Assembly (NCBI GenBank): GCA_021161055.1
Contig: JAGHBI010000026.1
Location: 1-6,385 of the forward strand
From: Candidatus Iainarchaeum sp.
GTDB lineage: Archaea > Iainarchaeota > Iainarchaeia > Iainarchaeales > DTGL01
Length of the DNA stretch: 6,385 nt
Reading direction: 5' to 3'
In this document: in pieces, positions 1 through 5,515 of the stretch
Numbering within the stretch: the stretch's first letter is position 1
How the letters are laid out: each line of letters opens with the position of its first letter
Notes under the pieces: model-generated
Databases searched by the model: none
What the model saw: the letters and a program-made list of their open reading frames with translations, nothing else
What the model was told of the DNA's origin: nothing
Made by a program: the position numbers and the translations under genes

Positions 1-90
1 CCAGAGCTTCTCTCCTGTGTTTGGGTCTTCCTCTTTAGAAAGCCAATTTATTAGTACATCCGTATCTAAAAAAACTTTAATATTTTCCAT
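1..90 (-). CDS. vapC: VapC-like PIN-domain toxin, N-terminal 30 codons only (runs off window)
   Basis: The reading frame opens at an ATG (complement of 88-90) and stays open to the window edge, giving 30 residues. It begins MENIKVFLDTDVLINWL, which has the hydrophobic strand followed by D-T-D-V-L-I that opens PIN-domain ribonucleases. Asp9 would be the first of the conserved acidic residues that bind the catalytic Mg2+ or Mn2+. In VapC toxins this domain cleaves RNA (tRNA, rRNA or mRNA depending on the protein) and is held inactive by the antitoxin encoded upstream. The start lies inside the last codons of the preceding small gene (14-nt overlap), the usual arrangement for translationally coupled toxin-antitoxin pairs. 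The remaining acidic residues are outside the window, so an intact active site cannot be confirmed. A PIN protein of another kind remains possible. Confidence 0.82.
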   Translation of the reverse strand, partial: MENIKVFLDTDVLINWLSKEEDPNTGEKLW

Positions 91-256
91 ACCCTGTTTC
101 CCTCAGCTTTCTAATATAATTAGTGCTAGTCACACCCTTGGGCAGGGCTCCTTCAAAGGCACCAAGCAAGTAGTCAGCTACACTTCTTTTTTTTGTTCTA
201 GTTCCGTACCCCAAATTCTTCACAAATTTTACCATTTCTCTAACTTCAATAGCCAT
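77..256 (-). CDS. Small VapB-like antitoxin, partner of the PIN toxin
   Basis: This is a 59-residue protein starting MAIEVREMVKFVKNLGYG. An in-frame GTG lies one codon upstream (complement of 257-259), but the ATG at 254-256 is the more natural start. The gene directly precedes and overlaps the PIN toxin gene, which is the main reason for calling it the antitoxin. The first half is basic (GYGTRTKKRS). The C-terminal part ends in TNYIRKLRETGYGKY, with the Arg-rich tail that VapB antitoxins often thread into the PIN active-site groove. I do not recognise a named DNA-binding fold: there is no clear AbrB or ribbon-helix-helix pattern, and this family varies widely in sequence. A TATA-like element lies about 36 bp upstream, so the pair probably forms its own autoregulated operon. 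The function is inferred mostly from context. Confidence 0.68.
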   Translation of the reverse strand: MAIEVREMVKFVKNLGYGTRTKKRSVADYLLGAFEGALPKGVTSTNYIRKLRETGYGKY

Positions 257-286
257 CACGCATCCCCTATAATACCTTACGATTAA

Positions 287-297
287 CCATATAAAAA
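287..297 (-). promoter_or_regulatory. TATA box of the toxin-antitoxin operon
   Basis: Read on the minus strand this is TTTTTATATGG, close to the archaeal box A consensus. Its centre is about 36 bp from the antitoxin ATG. A usual TATA-to-start distance of about 27 bp would give a leader of roughly 9 nt that still contains the GGGG run at 264-267 as a weak ribosome-binding site. The 78 bp between the antitoxin and the next gene (260-337) hold this promoter and the T-rich 3' end of the upstream gene. Confidence 0.55.
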
Positions 298-330
298 GCT
301 ATGCTCATGCACAGTCCAATATGATAAGGA

Positions 331-368
331 AATAAGATTAAAAGGATTGAATCATTCTGAATGATTCA
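331..368 (-). terminator. Hairpin and T-rich tail at the 3' end of the membrane-protein gene
   Basis: A perfect 9-bp inverted repeat with a 3-nt loop, TGAATCATT-CTG-AATGATTCA (348-368), lies inside the last codons. On the minus strand it is followed by CCTTTTAATCTTATTTCC, which spans the stop codon. Stem plus T-rich tail resembles an intrinsic terminator, although the stem is AT-rich and the T-run is interrupted. It would separate this gene from the toxin-antitoxin promoter about 50 bp further on. Confidence 0.42.
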
Positions 369-1456
369 TGGAAAAATACACTGTAAACATATATCATTAC
401 AAAAAGGAACACCAGCGTTAGCAGGACTGCTGCAACTGCATGCACTACTGAATGTTTCTTGTAGAGCCAGTAAGCTGGAAGCAGCATGGCTACCGCTAGC
501 GAAATCATAACAATAAAAATAAACAGCAGAGCGAGGAACGGATTGCTTATGTATCTGAAAACTCCCTCGCCAATAACTGCAAATAAAAAGCTCAAAAACA
601 AAAGCGCCAATGCATCGAGAAAGCTGGCTGTGAATACTGCAAGGAATCCATTCTGCATTAAGCCTGCGACCATTTTTCTTAAAGAGAGCTTTTTGAAAGC
701 GAGAAGTATTGCTACAATTACCATGCTAAAAAATGCAACGCTTCCCAGAATTTCAGGCCAGTATAACGCCAACGGGTTTTCTGAATAATGCCCCCGAACA
801 GTAAAGGACTCGAACTGGTCAAGTGAATAAGCCCACTTCACAAGCCCGCGGGCGTATTCCACATCATAGTATTTTCTATATATTTGGGGCATTTCTGCGC
901 CAGCGATCTTTGCTGCCTGTACCTCACTGAAAAAATCTGGCTTATAATTCACTTCACTTTTAGCCCCTTTCAAATAATAACCCGGCTGAACATTTATTGC
1001 GACTCTCACTCTCTCAGTCAGTATCGCCTGCTTGTCTATTATCGTTTTAAATTCAAAACTAAAGTCGCCTAAAACACCTTTTTTAGCTAAATGTGGAACT
1101 TTATAGATTATAACTATGCTCGCGCGACCACCTTCTTTTATTTCATTCGCGAGCTGAATTTTCACATCCAGGTAATCGGCAGAGCGCATTGTTGTGAACT
1201 TCAATTTTTCAAATTGCGGTGATTCCTGCACCACATAATATATTATCGAATTTTCCGGCATTTGCAGCGTAATTGCTTCTATGTTGTGGTCGCTGGTGTT
1301 TTCTATAATGAGCTTGGCCCTTACAATAGCGTCGCCTTCGCCATCGAAGGACACAGCGTAATAATCATTTGTGTGTATATAGCCAGCAGGCTGAGCACAT
1401 GCAAAAGAGAACATACTCAAAAACAAAAGCAGAATCAATGCTGTTCTTGCAGCCAT
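338..1456 (-). CDS. Exported membrane protein: signal peptide, extracytoplasmic domain, four C-terminal membrane helices; function unknown
   Basis: This is a 372-residue protein that I do not assign to a named family. Residues 1-21 form a clear Sec signal peptide: Arg4, a hydrophobic core of about 12 residues, then A-C-A before Gln22. Residues 22 to about 228 look like a beta-rich outside domain, with alternating hydrophobic strands (for example DAIVRAKLIIENTS near 42-55 and RASIVIIYKVP near 111-121). A short run near 201-222 (YARGLVKWAYSLDQFESFTV) leads toward the membrane. Four helices follow at about 233-254, 270-296, 305-332 and 337-362. The basic loop KKLSLRKM (255-262) between the first two is probably cytoplasmic, which agrees with an outside N-terminal domain. 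The pilin-like gene upstream points the same way, suggesting a joint role at the envelope, but a terminator-like hairpin and a separate TATA box suggest separate transcription. The ATG is preceded by GGTGGTG (1461-1467). Confidence 0.85.
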   Translation of the reverse strand: MAARTALILLLFLSMFSFACAQPAGYIHTNDYYAVSFDGEGDAIVRAKLIIENTSDHNIEAITLQMPENSIIYYVVQESPQFEKLKFTTMRSADYLDVKIQLANEIKEGGRASIVIIYKVPHLAKKGVLGDFSFEFKTIIDKQAILTERVRVAINVQPGYYLKGAKSEVNYKPDFFSEVQAAKIAGAEMPQIYRKYYDVEYARGLVKWAYSLDQFESFTVRGHYSENPLALYWPEILGSVAFFSMVIVAILLAFKKLSLRKMVAGLMQNGFLAVFTASFLDALALLFLSFLFAVIGEGVFRYISNPFLALLFIFIVMISLAVAMLLPAYWLYKKHSVVHAVAAVLLTLVFLFVMIYVYSVFFHESFRMIQSF

Positions 1457-1460
1457 TTCA

Positions 1461-1497
1461 CACCACCTGTTAAAATCCGTGTTTATAAATATTTTTA
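1461..1497 (-). promoter_or_regulatory. TATA-like element and GGTGGTG ribosome-binding site of the membrane-protein gene
   Basis: On the minus strand the AT block reads TAAAAATATTTATAAA (1482-1497). GGTGGTG (1461-1467) ends 4 nt before the ATG and could pair with the CACCTCC end of archaeal 16S rRNA. If the TATAAA half is the box, the transcript would start almost at the ATG and lose the GGTGGTG. If the upstream AAATATTT half is used, a leader of about 10 nt would keep it. Confidence 0.5.
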
Positions 1498-1518
1498 GCT
1501 TGCCCGAAATCGTAAGGG

Positions 1519-1540
1519 AAAAACCGAACGCTTTGCGTTC
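1519..1540 (-). terminator. Intrinsic-type terminator after the pilin-like gene
   Basis: On the minus strand GAACGC-AAA-GCGTTC (1526-1540) is a perfect 6-bp GC-containing stem with a 3-nt loop, followed by GG and TTTTT (1519-1523). It begins 10 nt after the stop codon of the pilin-like gene and ends about 20 bp before the AT-rich promoter block of the next gene. This is the bacterial-style hairpin plus T-tract layout. Archaeal RNA polymerase usually needs only the T-tract, so the hairpin may instead protect the RNA 3' end. Confidence 0.6.
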
Positions 1541-1549
1541 TTAAAAGAA

Positions 1550-1990
1550 TTAACGCGTGCACACAATTAGCCTTGCAAGGCAGTACTTTGTTTTATCCTG
1601 CGGAATGTTCATATAAAAAATAAGGCGATTTCCACAATCACTTACATCGCCTGCTGTAAAGTAGCCATAGTTGCAATCAAAGTACGCAAGCCTCTCTATC
1701 GCATAGCCTTTCGCCTGCGGAGGTATGCACTTATCCAGTGCTGCAAGCGTTGATGGCATATCGTTCCTTTCAAAAACTTTTAAACAATTATCAATCCTGT
1801 TTCGAATTGTTGTGAATTCATGCATGCTATACCATTCTTCCGAAAGCCTGCTTTCCTGCAATACTCCCTGATAATTGAAATATATTAAAAGTATAACAAT
1901 CGAAACAATCAGGACGATAAGCAAAAACGTTGTGATAACCGCTTGCACGCCTTTATTATTCAGTACTCGCGCTTTTTTTGTGTTACGCAT
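1550..1990 (-). CDS. Type IV pilin-like (class III signal peptide) secreted protein with six cysteines
   Basis: This is a 146-residue protein. It opens with a basic stretch (MRNTKKARVLNNKG), then VQAVITTFLLIVLIVSIVIL, an uninterrupted hydrophobic helix of about 22 residues. The basic leader ending in Lys-Gly, followed by Val-Gln-Ala-Val, matches the archaeal prepilin/archaellin signal, cut after Gly14 by a PibD/FlaK-type peptidase. The helix would then pack into a pilus core or stay in the membrane. The outside domain (about 40-146) has cysteines at 69, 88, 106, 119, 137 and 144, enough for three disulfides, and no second membrane segment. No pilus ATPase or membrane-platform gene is nearby, so it could be a minor pilin or a lone surface protein assembled by machinery encoded elsewhere. 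An ordinary anchored protein with an uncleaved N-terminal helix is the main alternative. Confidence 0.78.
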   Translation of the reverse strand: MRNTKKARVLNNKGVQAVITTFLLIVLIVSIVILLIYFNYQGVLQESRLSEEWYSMHEFTTIRNRIDNCLKVFERNDMPSTLAALDKCIPPQAKGYAIERLAYFDCNYGYFTAGDVSDCGNRLIFYMNIPQDKTKYCLARLIVCTR

Positions 1991-2009
1991 CAGTAAACCT
2001 ATAAAACAA

Positions 2010-2031
2010 CGTTTTTAAATATTTTTTATTC
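2010..2031. promoter_or_regulatory. Shared AT-rich divergent promoter of the pilin-like and radical SAM genes
   Basis: Only 63 bp (1991-2053) separate the two start codons. The block TTTTTAAATATTTTTTATT (2012-2030) is nearly symmetric. Its left half, read leftward as ATTTAAAAAC, is centred about 27 bp from the pilin-like ATG. Its right half (ATTTTTTATT) is centred about 28 bp from the radical SAM ATG. Both spacings would give leaderless transcripts. A second, better TATA match (TTTATATA, 2047-2054) overlaps the radical SAM start codon and is treated separately. Confidence 0.5.
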
Positions 2032-2053
2032 TCTTCGCAAAAACTGTTTATAT

Positions 2054-2956
2054 ATGGTAAAAGGCCTTGAGCGCTATGAAGCTATTCTGAGCGGGGCAGA
2101 AAAGCCGAAGTATTTGCAAGCGAAGGAAACCGGTTTACTTGATGAAAAGCTGGCTGAAGCGGAAAGGATTATGCAAGCTTGCGAATTTTGCGAGCGCAAA
2201 TGCAAAGTGAACAGGCTTGCTGATGAAACAGGCTTTTGTGCATGCGCTCACAAAGCAAAGGTATTTGGTGCTTTCGCGCACTTTGGTGAAGAGCCAGAGC
2301 TTGTGCCCTCAGCAACAATCTTCTTTTCAGGCTGCACAATGCGATGCATCTACTGTCAAAATGCTCCTGAGAGCATTACGCCTGCTTTAGGCACCTACTG
2401 GAGTGAGCCGAAAATTGCGGAATGGATCGAACTTATGTATAAAAAAGGATGTAAAAATGTAAACTTTGTTGGTGGCGACCCCACGCCCTATACCTATAAT
2501 ATTCTGAAAGCGCTTTCTTATTGTAATGCTCCCATCCCAGTAGTGTGGAATTCAAACGCATACTACAGCGAGAAAACTGCAAGGGTCTTGCAAGGAATAG
2601 TTGATGTATATCTGCTGGATTTCCGCTATTTTAGCAACGAATGCGCCGTGAAATACAGCTCTGCACCGAATTATGTGCAGGCTGCCAAAAGAAATTTTTT
2701 ACTAGCTGCGGAAGATGCGGAGCTCATAGTGCGCGTGCTTGTAATGCCTTCCCATATAGAGTGCTGTGCCAAACCAATTCTGAAGTGGCTCGCTGAAAAC
2801 TTAGGTAAGGATGTCAGGGTTAATATAATGGACCAGTACTGGCCAGCATTTAATGCCCACAAATTCCCAGAGATGAGCCGGAGGCTTTACCCTGAAGAGT
2901 TTGCCCATGTAATGCACTATGCCAGAAAAATCGGGCTTAAAAATATAGTTCCCTAA
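2054..2956 (+). CDS. Radical SAM protein, PflX-like (COG1313 type)
   Basis: This is a 300-residue iron-sulfur enzyme. The radical SAM cluster motif C-x3-C-x2-C is at Cys94, Cys98 and Cys101 (SGCTMRCIYCQN), and this [4Fe-4S] site splits S-adenosylmethionine into the 5'-deoxyadenosyl radical. GGDPTP (140-145) stands in the place of the GGEP-type SAM-binding motif. An N-terminal group C43-x2-C-x3-C50 followed by C62-x-C64 (CEFCERKCKVNR and GFCAC) could hold a second cluster or metal. NIMDQYWP (257-264) near the C-terminus resembles the N-x-M-D-Q-Y-x-P signature I associate with the PflX/COG1313 branch, as opposed to true pyruvate formate-lyase activases. The substrate is unknown: no glycyl-radical enzyme gene is adjacent. 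The gene is alone on its strand and converges on the HD gene. The ATG is accepted because residues 5-30 look like a family N-terminus, though a TATA-like element sits on it. Confidence 0.87.
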   Translation: MVKGLERYEAILSGAEKPKYLQAKETGLLDEKLAEAERIMQACEFCERKCKVNRLADETGFCACAHKAKVFGAFAHFGEEPELVPSATIFFSGCTMRCIYCQNAPESITPALGTYWSEPKIAEWIELMYKKGCKNVNFVGGDPTPYTYNILKALSYCNAPIPVVWNSNAYYSEKTARVLQGIVDVYLLDFRYFSNECAVKYSSAPNYVQAAKRNFLLAAEDAELIVRVLVMPSHIECCAKPILKWLAENLGKDVRVNIMDQYWPAFNAHKFPEMSRRLYPEEFAHVMHYARKIGLKNIVP

Positions 2957-2980
2957 AGTTCTCCGTTAATTTCTTTTTTC
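2926..2980. terminator. T-rich convergent terminator region of the radical SAM and HD genes
   Basis: On the plus strand TTCTTTTTTC (2971-2980) follows the radical SAM stop by about 14 nt, a typical archaeal poly-T stop signal lying within the HD coding end. On the minus strand the T-runs complementary to 2939-2943 and 2926-2930 follow the HD stop by about 10 and 23 nt, inside the radical SAM coding end. No stable hairpin is evident. Confidence 0.4.
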
Positions 2981-3636
2981 AACCTTAAGAAGAATTCGTT
3001 CATAAAGCGCATCCTTTCCTTTGCAATCGCTTTTGCTCTTTCGGTATAAAGCCTTTCTGGAATGTGCTTGAGCTTTGTTTCGAATTCTAGGTTTGCAGCA
3101 TGTTTGGACTTATCCTTAATTTTCCCATTCAGCTTTCCGCCGACCAAATTTTCTTTTATGTACTCTTTTAACGGAACATCAGAATAAATCCGCGCTTTAT
3201 TTTCACCCTGCCAGCAGAAGCTTCTAGCGATTCCAATCGCGCCAATGGAATCAAGCTTATCAGCATCAAACAAAATTTTAGCTTCTACTGTTTCCGGTTT
3301 ATTTGTGCCACGATACCTATGGCAGGCTATACAGTGCTTAATCTTACTGATTTTATCTTCAGTAAAACCTAAATCCTTCAAAATTTTTTCAGCTATTTCA
3401 GCACCTAAAACAGCATGGTCTGTATTGCCCGAACTGTCTAGGTCTTCTTCCTTTCTTGCAATATCATGTAATAGCGCAGCTATCTTTAAAACTTCTAAGT
3501 CCACCTTGTTCTCATGTTTTGCAATAGTGAGGCACAGATTGTAAACCCGCATCACATGAGAAAAATCATGAGAAGGCGGCAAACCCTGCATCTTTTTTTC
3601 CACAATTTCCCTTATCTTTTGGTATTTGTCCTTCAT
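2953..3636 (-). CDS. HD-domain metal-dependent phosphohydrolase (COG1418/YedJ type)
   Basis: This is a 227-residue cytoplasmic protein. HD-fold signatures appear in order: HDFSHVMRV (23-31, His27), LLHDIAR (55-61, His57-Asp58), D-H-A-V-L-G-A at 73-79, and F-D-A-D-K-L-D-S-I-G-A-I-G (123-135, Asp126 as the likely last metal ligand). The linker histidines H101 and H106 (IKHCIACHRYRG) also fit. These residues normally bind one or two divalent metals and hydrolyse phosphate esters of nucleotides or related compounds. The substrate cannot be told from sequence. The helical C-terminus ending RMRFMNEFFLRLKKEI is typical of the YedJ-like group. It is the last gene of a three-gene operon, 9 nt after the metallophosphoesterase. 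AGGTG (3642-3646) overlaps that gene's stop codon and lies 5 nt before the chosen ATG. An out-of-frame ATG at 3638-3640 is ignored. Confidence 0.87.
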   Translation of the reverse strand: MKDKYQKIREIVEKKMQGLPPSHDFSHVMRVYNLCLTIAKHENKVDLEVLKIAALLHDIARKEEDLDSSGNTDHAVLGAEIAEKILKDLGFTEDKISKIKHCIACHRYRGTNKPETVEAKILFDADKLDSIGAIGIARSFCWQGENKARIYSDVPLKEYIKENLVGGKLNGKIKDKSKHAANLEFETKLKHIPERLYTERAKAIAKERMRFMNEFFLRLKKEINGEL

Positions 3637-3641
3637 TCATA

Positions 3642-3646
3642 CACCT
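3642..3646 (-). promoter_or_regulatory. Shine-Dalgarno site of the HD gene, overlapping the upstream stop codon
   Basis: AGGTG on the minus strand begins within the TAA of the metallophosphoesterase gene and ends 5 nt before the HD gene's ATG. This supports the chosen start and translational coupling, and contrasts with the leaderless-looking first genes of the operons. Confidence 0.6.
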
Positions 3647-4362
3647 TAAATTCCTTTCTTCAGCCTTTCCGCTACGAATTCAGGCAGGCCAGCCTTTTTC
3701 ATCTTTTCAGAGGCTTTTTCAACATCGTATTCAACGCGCGCTATTGCAAGCATCTTTTCCTCAAAGTCGAGTATTGCATAGCCCGCTTTTGGATTATGGT
3801 CGCGAGGCTGCCCAACAGCAGGCAAACTAACAACAATACGCTTACCGTTCAAATCAATAAGTTCGTTTTCAGCAATTGGTTCTAAATATCTATTTTGTTC
3901 AACCTTAAATGGAATGTGATTGTGGCCACACAGCACAACGTCTTCAGCAACCTTTCGTAATGCAAGCTGCGCTTTTTGTTCATCCATATACTCCTCAATA
4001 GGATTTGAAGGCGTTCCGTGTATTGCAAAGAGCCATTTGCAGGAGAAAAACACAGGCAGCTCAGCCAAAAAATTCTTGTTGCTTTTGGAAAGAACCTTTT
4101 TTGTCCATTCAATGCAAGCCCTTGCAAATGGATTGAACCACTCAAGGCTTAGCTGCCCAACACAGGCAGCATCATGGTTTCCAAGCAGGCAGATAGCACC
4201 TTTTTTTCTCAGCAGTTCTATGCATTCATTAGGCTCTGCCCCATAACCAACAATATCGCCCAAGCACAGAATCCTTTTGAAGCCATAGCGCTTAGCGTCT
4301 TTTAAGCAGGCTTCGAGAGCCTCAAGGTTTGCATGCACATCGCTAAGGACAAGATATCTCAC
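3646..4362 (-). CDS. Calcineurin-like metallophosphoesterase (COG0639/YfcE-like)
   Basis: This is a 238-residue protein with the full two-metal phosphoesterase signature: SDVHAN (Asp8, His10), GDIVGYG (Asp36), GNHDA (Asn62, His63), His115 in AIHGTP and GHNH (146-149; His147, His149). SLPAVGQPRDHNP (179-191) corresponds to the G-S-V-G-Q-P-R-D element found in this bacterial and archaeal family. These enzymes cleave phosphomonoesters or phosphodiesters with Mn2+ or similar metals, and the substrate here is unknown. It has no membrane segment. The start is a GTG (complement of 4360-4362). It is accepted because the protein then begins directly with the first beta-strand RYLVLSDVH, as the family does, and lies 2 nt after the upstream stop. 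No strong ribosome-binding site is seen, so translation probably depends on coupling to the upstream gene. Confidence 0.9.
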   Translation of the reverse strand: MRYLVLSDVHANLEALEACLKDAKRYGFKRILCLGDIVGYGAEPNECIELLRKKGAICLLGNHDAACVGQLSLEWFNPFARACIEWTKKVLSKSNKNFLAELPVFFSCKWLFAIHGTPSNPIEEYMDEQKAQLALRKVAEDVVLCGHNHIPFKVEQNRYLEPIAENELIDLNGKRIVVSLPAVGQPRDHNPKAGYAILDFEEKMLAIARVEYDVEKASEKMKKAGLPEFVAERLKKGI

Positions 4363-4364
4363 CG

Positions 4365-5483
4365 CTAACCACGCTCTTTCATTATTTCCTCAATTGCATT
4401 CTCAGCGTTTCTTATGGCAAAATCAAACTCCCGCAAGTCGCCAATAGCTCTCTCTAGTCTGCGAAGGTTTATTATGTGCAAAGAAAGCTCCTTTACCAAT
4501 CCATGTCTGAATTCATCTGTTATTGCAGGGCTCTCACCGAATCTTGCAAACCACTGCCTGATGGCACGGGCGGTCATTCCAAATACAAATATATTAGTAA
4601 GGAGGTCGAACCTTTTACTAGAAGTTTTCTCGAGCTCTTCTTGCATTCTCTTGAAAAGATATTCCATATCTTTCGTTATTTTTCCACACACTGCTAGGTC
4701 CGCAATTGTCTGAACAAAGTCCTCTTTCCTCCTCCGAAGCGTTTTTTCGGGCACGTGCTTGAGTTTGAATGTTGGAAACTTTATCGCATTCGCAAGCTCC
4801 ATTATCGCAAAAATACTCGGGCAATGTGAAACAATATTCAATCCAATGAGCTTAAGGTTTATATCGCTGCTTTTAAGAAGCCTTTCTTTTATCGTCTCCA
4901 AGGTTCTTATATCCGGTCTCTCCGAGAGGAGTCTTATTATTTCTTTTTTAAGGATTCTGTCACTGTGCCCTATCATTTTTATAATATCCTCAACAGCGCT
5001 ATGCCCACCAAGCTTCATAAATGTCCTGAGGGCCTCAATCCTTTCAGGTTGTGGCAACCTTCTATTGAGTGCGATTTCTGCAAGCTTATCAAACACTGCT
5101 GCTTTGATTGTTTCCAGATTCATTTTTTTATCTATTGGAATTTTTGCCTCTATTTCCCTGGGTGCAAACCTTATTTCAGAGAGTTGTTTTATTATTTTCC
5201 TTCGCTTTGCACTCGTTTTTGCATTCTCTAATTTTTCAAGCAGTACTGCAATCTTATTTGCGGTCCTTGCCATTTGAGCCCTAAATTCTGCAGAACCCCC
5301 CGCTTTAAATGTCTTAGGTTTCCATTTCTTTGCTTTGTTTTCCCAATATCTCGCTTCCGCTTCCGAAATGCGTTTGCGTATCTCCGCTCTATCAATAATT
5401 CCCTCTTCCCTCAAAATTTTAACCCTTTTTTTGAGCCTCCGAAGCGTTTCAGCGCTTGGTTTCAAATTTTTCCTTCTTGGCAT
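4365..5483 (-). CDS. Basic all-helical protein with HEAT-like middle region; function unknown
   Basis: This is a 372-residue protein of no recognised family. The frame extends 14 codons further up to a TTG (complement of 5523-5525). The ATG at 5481-5483 (MPRRKNLKPSAETLRR) is preferred because a TATA-like CTTTAATAA is centred about 27 bp upstream of it, giving a leaderless transcript that would exclude the TTG. Residues 1-60 are strongly basic and helical (TLRRLKKRVKILREEG, then YWENKAKKWKPK). From about 120 to 230, paired amphipathic helices look like HEAT or Armadillo units: AALRTF-type helix pairs around GGHSAVEDIIKMIGHSDRIL and IRLLSERPDIRTLETIKERL. The rest stays helical and charged. No catalytic motif, signal peptide or membrane segment is visible. 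A binding or scaffold role for nucleic acid or protein is an inference. It is the first gene of the operon with the two phosphohydrolases. Confidence 0.75.
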   Translation of the reverse strand: MPRRKNLKPSAETLRRLKKRVKILREEGIIDRAEIRKRISEAEARYWENKAKKWKPKTFKAGGSAEFRAQMARTANKIAVLLEKLENAKTSAKRRKIIKQLSEIRFAPREIEAKIPIDKKMNLETIKAAVFDKLAEIALNRRLPQPERIEALRTFMKLGGHSAVEDIIKMIGHSDRILKKEIIRLLSERPDIRTLETIKERLLKSSDINLKLIGLNIVSHCPSIFAIMELANAIKFPTFKLKHVPEKTLRRRKEDFVQTIADLAVCGKITKDMEYLFKRMQEELEKTSSKRFDLLTNIFVFGMTARAIRQWFARFGESPAITDEFRHGLVKELSLHIINLRRLERAIGDLREFDFAIRNAENAIEEIMKERG

Positions 5484-5505
5484 ATTAGTATTACCCAACA
5501 CACGA

Positions 5506-5515
5506 TTATTAAAGT
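5506..5515 (-). promoter_or_regulatory. TATA-like element of the helical protein / phosphohydrolase operon
   Basis: ACTTTAATAA on the minus strand is centred about 27 bp from the ATG at 5481-5483, the distance expected for a leaderless archaeal transcript. This decides the start of the helical protein against the upstream TTG. The match to box A is moderate. Confidence 0.42.

Noticed and set aside
17..286. 89-codon plus-strand open frame opposite the toxin-antitoxin genes
   Set aside because: The minus-strand pair has a PIN motif, gene overlap and promoter. This frame is Ser- and Phe-rich shadow sequence.
486..788. 100-codon plus-strand open frame opposite the membrane-protein gene
   Set aside because: It lies across codons for predicted membrane helices on the other strand. 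It is a shadow with no independent start signals.
2054..2956. True pyruvate formate-lyase activase
   Set aside because: No glycyl-radical enzyme gene is adjacent, and the N-terminal cysteines and NIMDQYWP ending point to the PflX-like branch.
3514..3885. 123-codon plus-strand open frame across the HD/metallophosphoesterase junction
   Set aside because: It spans two well-supported minus-strand enzyme genes with intact motifs. Its own product has no recognisable domain.
4759..5277. 172-codon plus-strand open frame opposite the helical protein gene
   Set aside because: It is antisense to a frame with a better protein-like charged helical composition. Its product is rich in Ser, Ile, Leu and Phe, as expected from reading Lys/Glu-rich codons backwards, and it has no promoter or ribosome-binding site.
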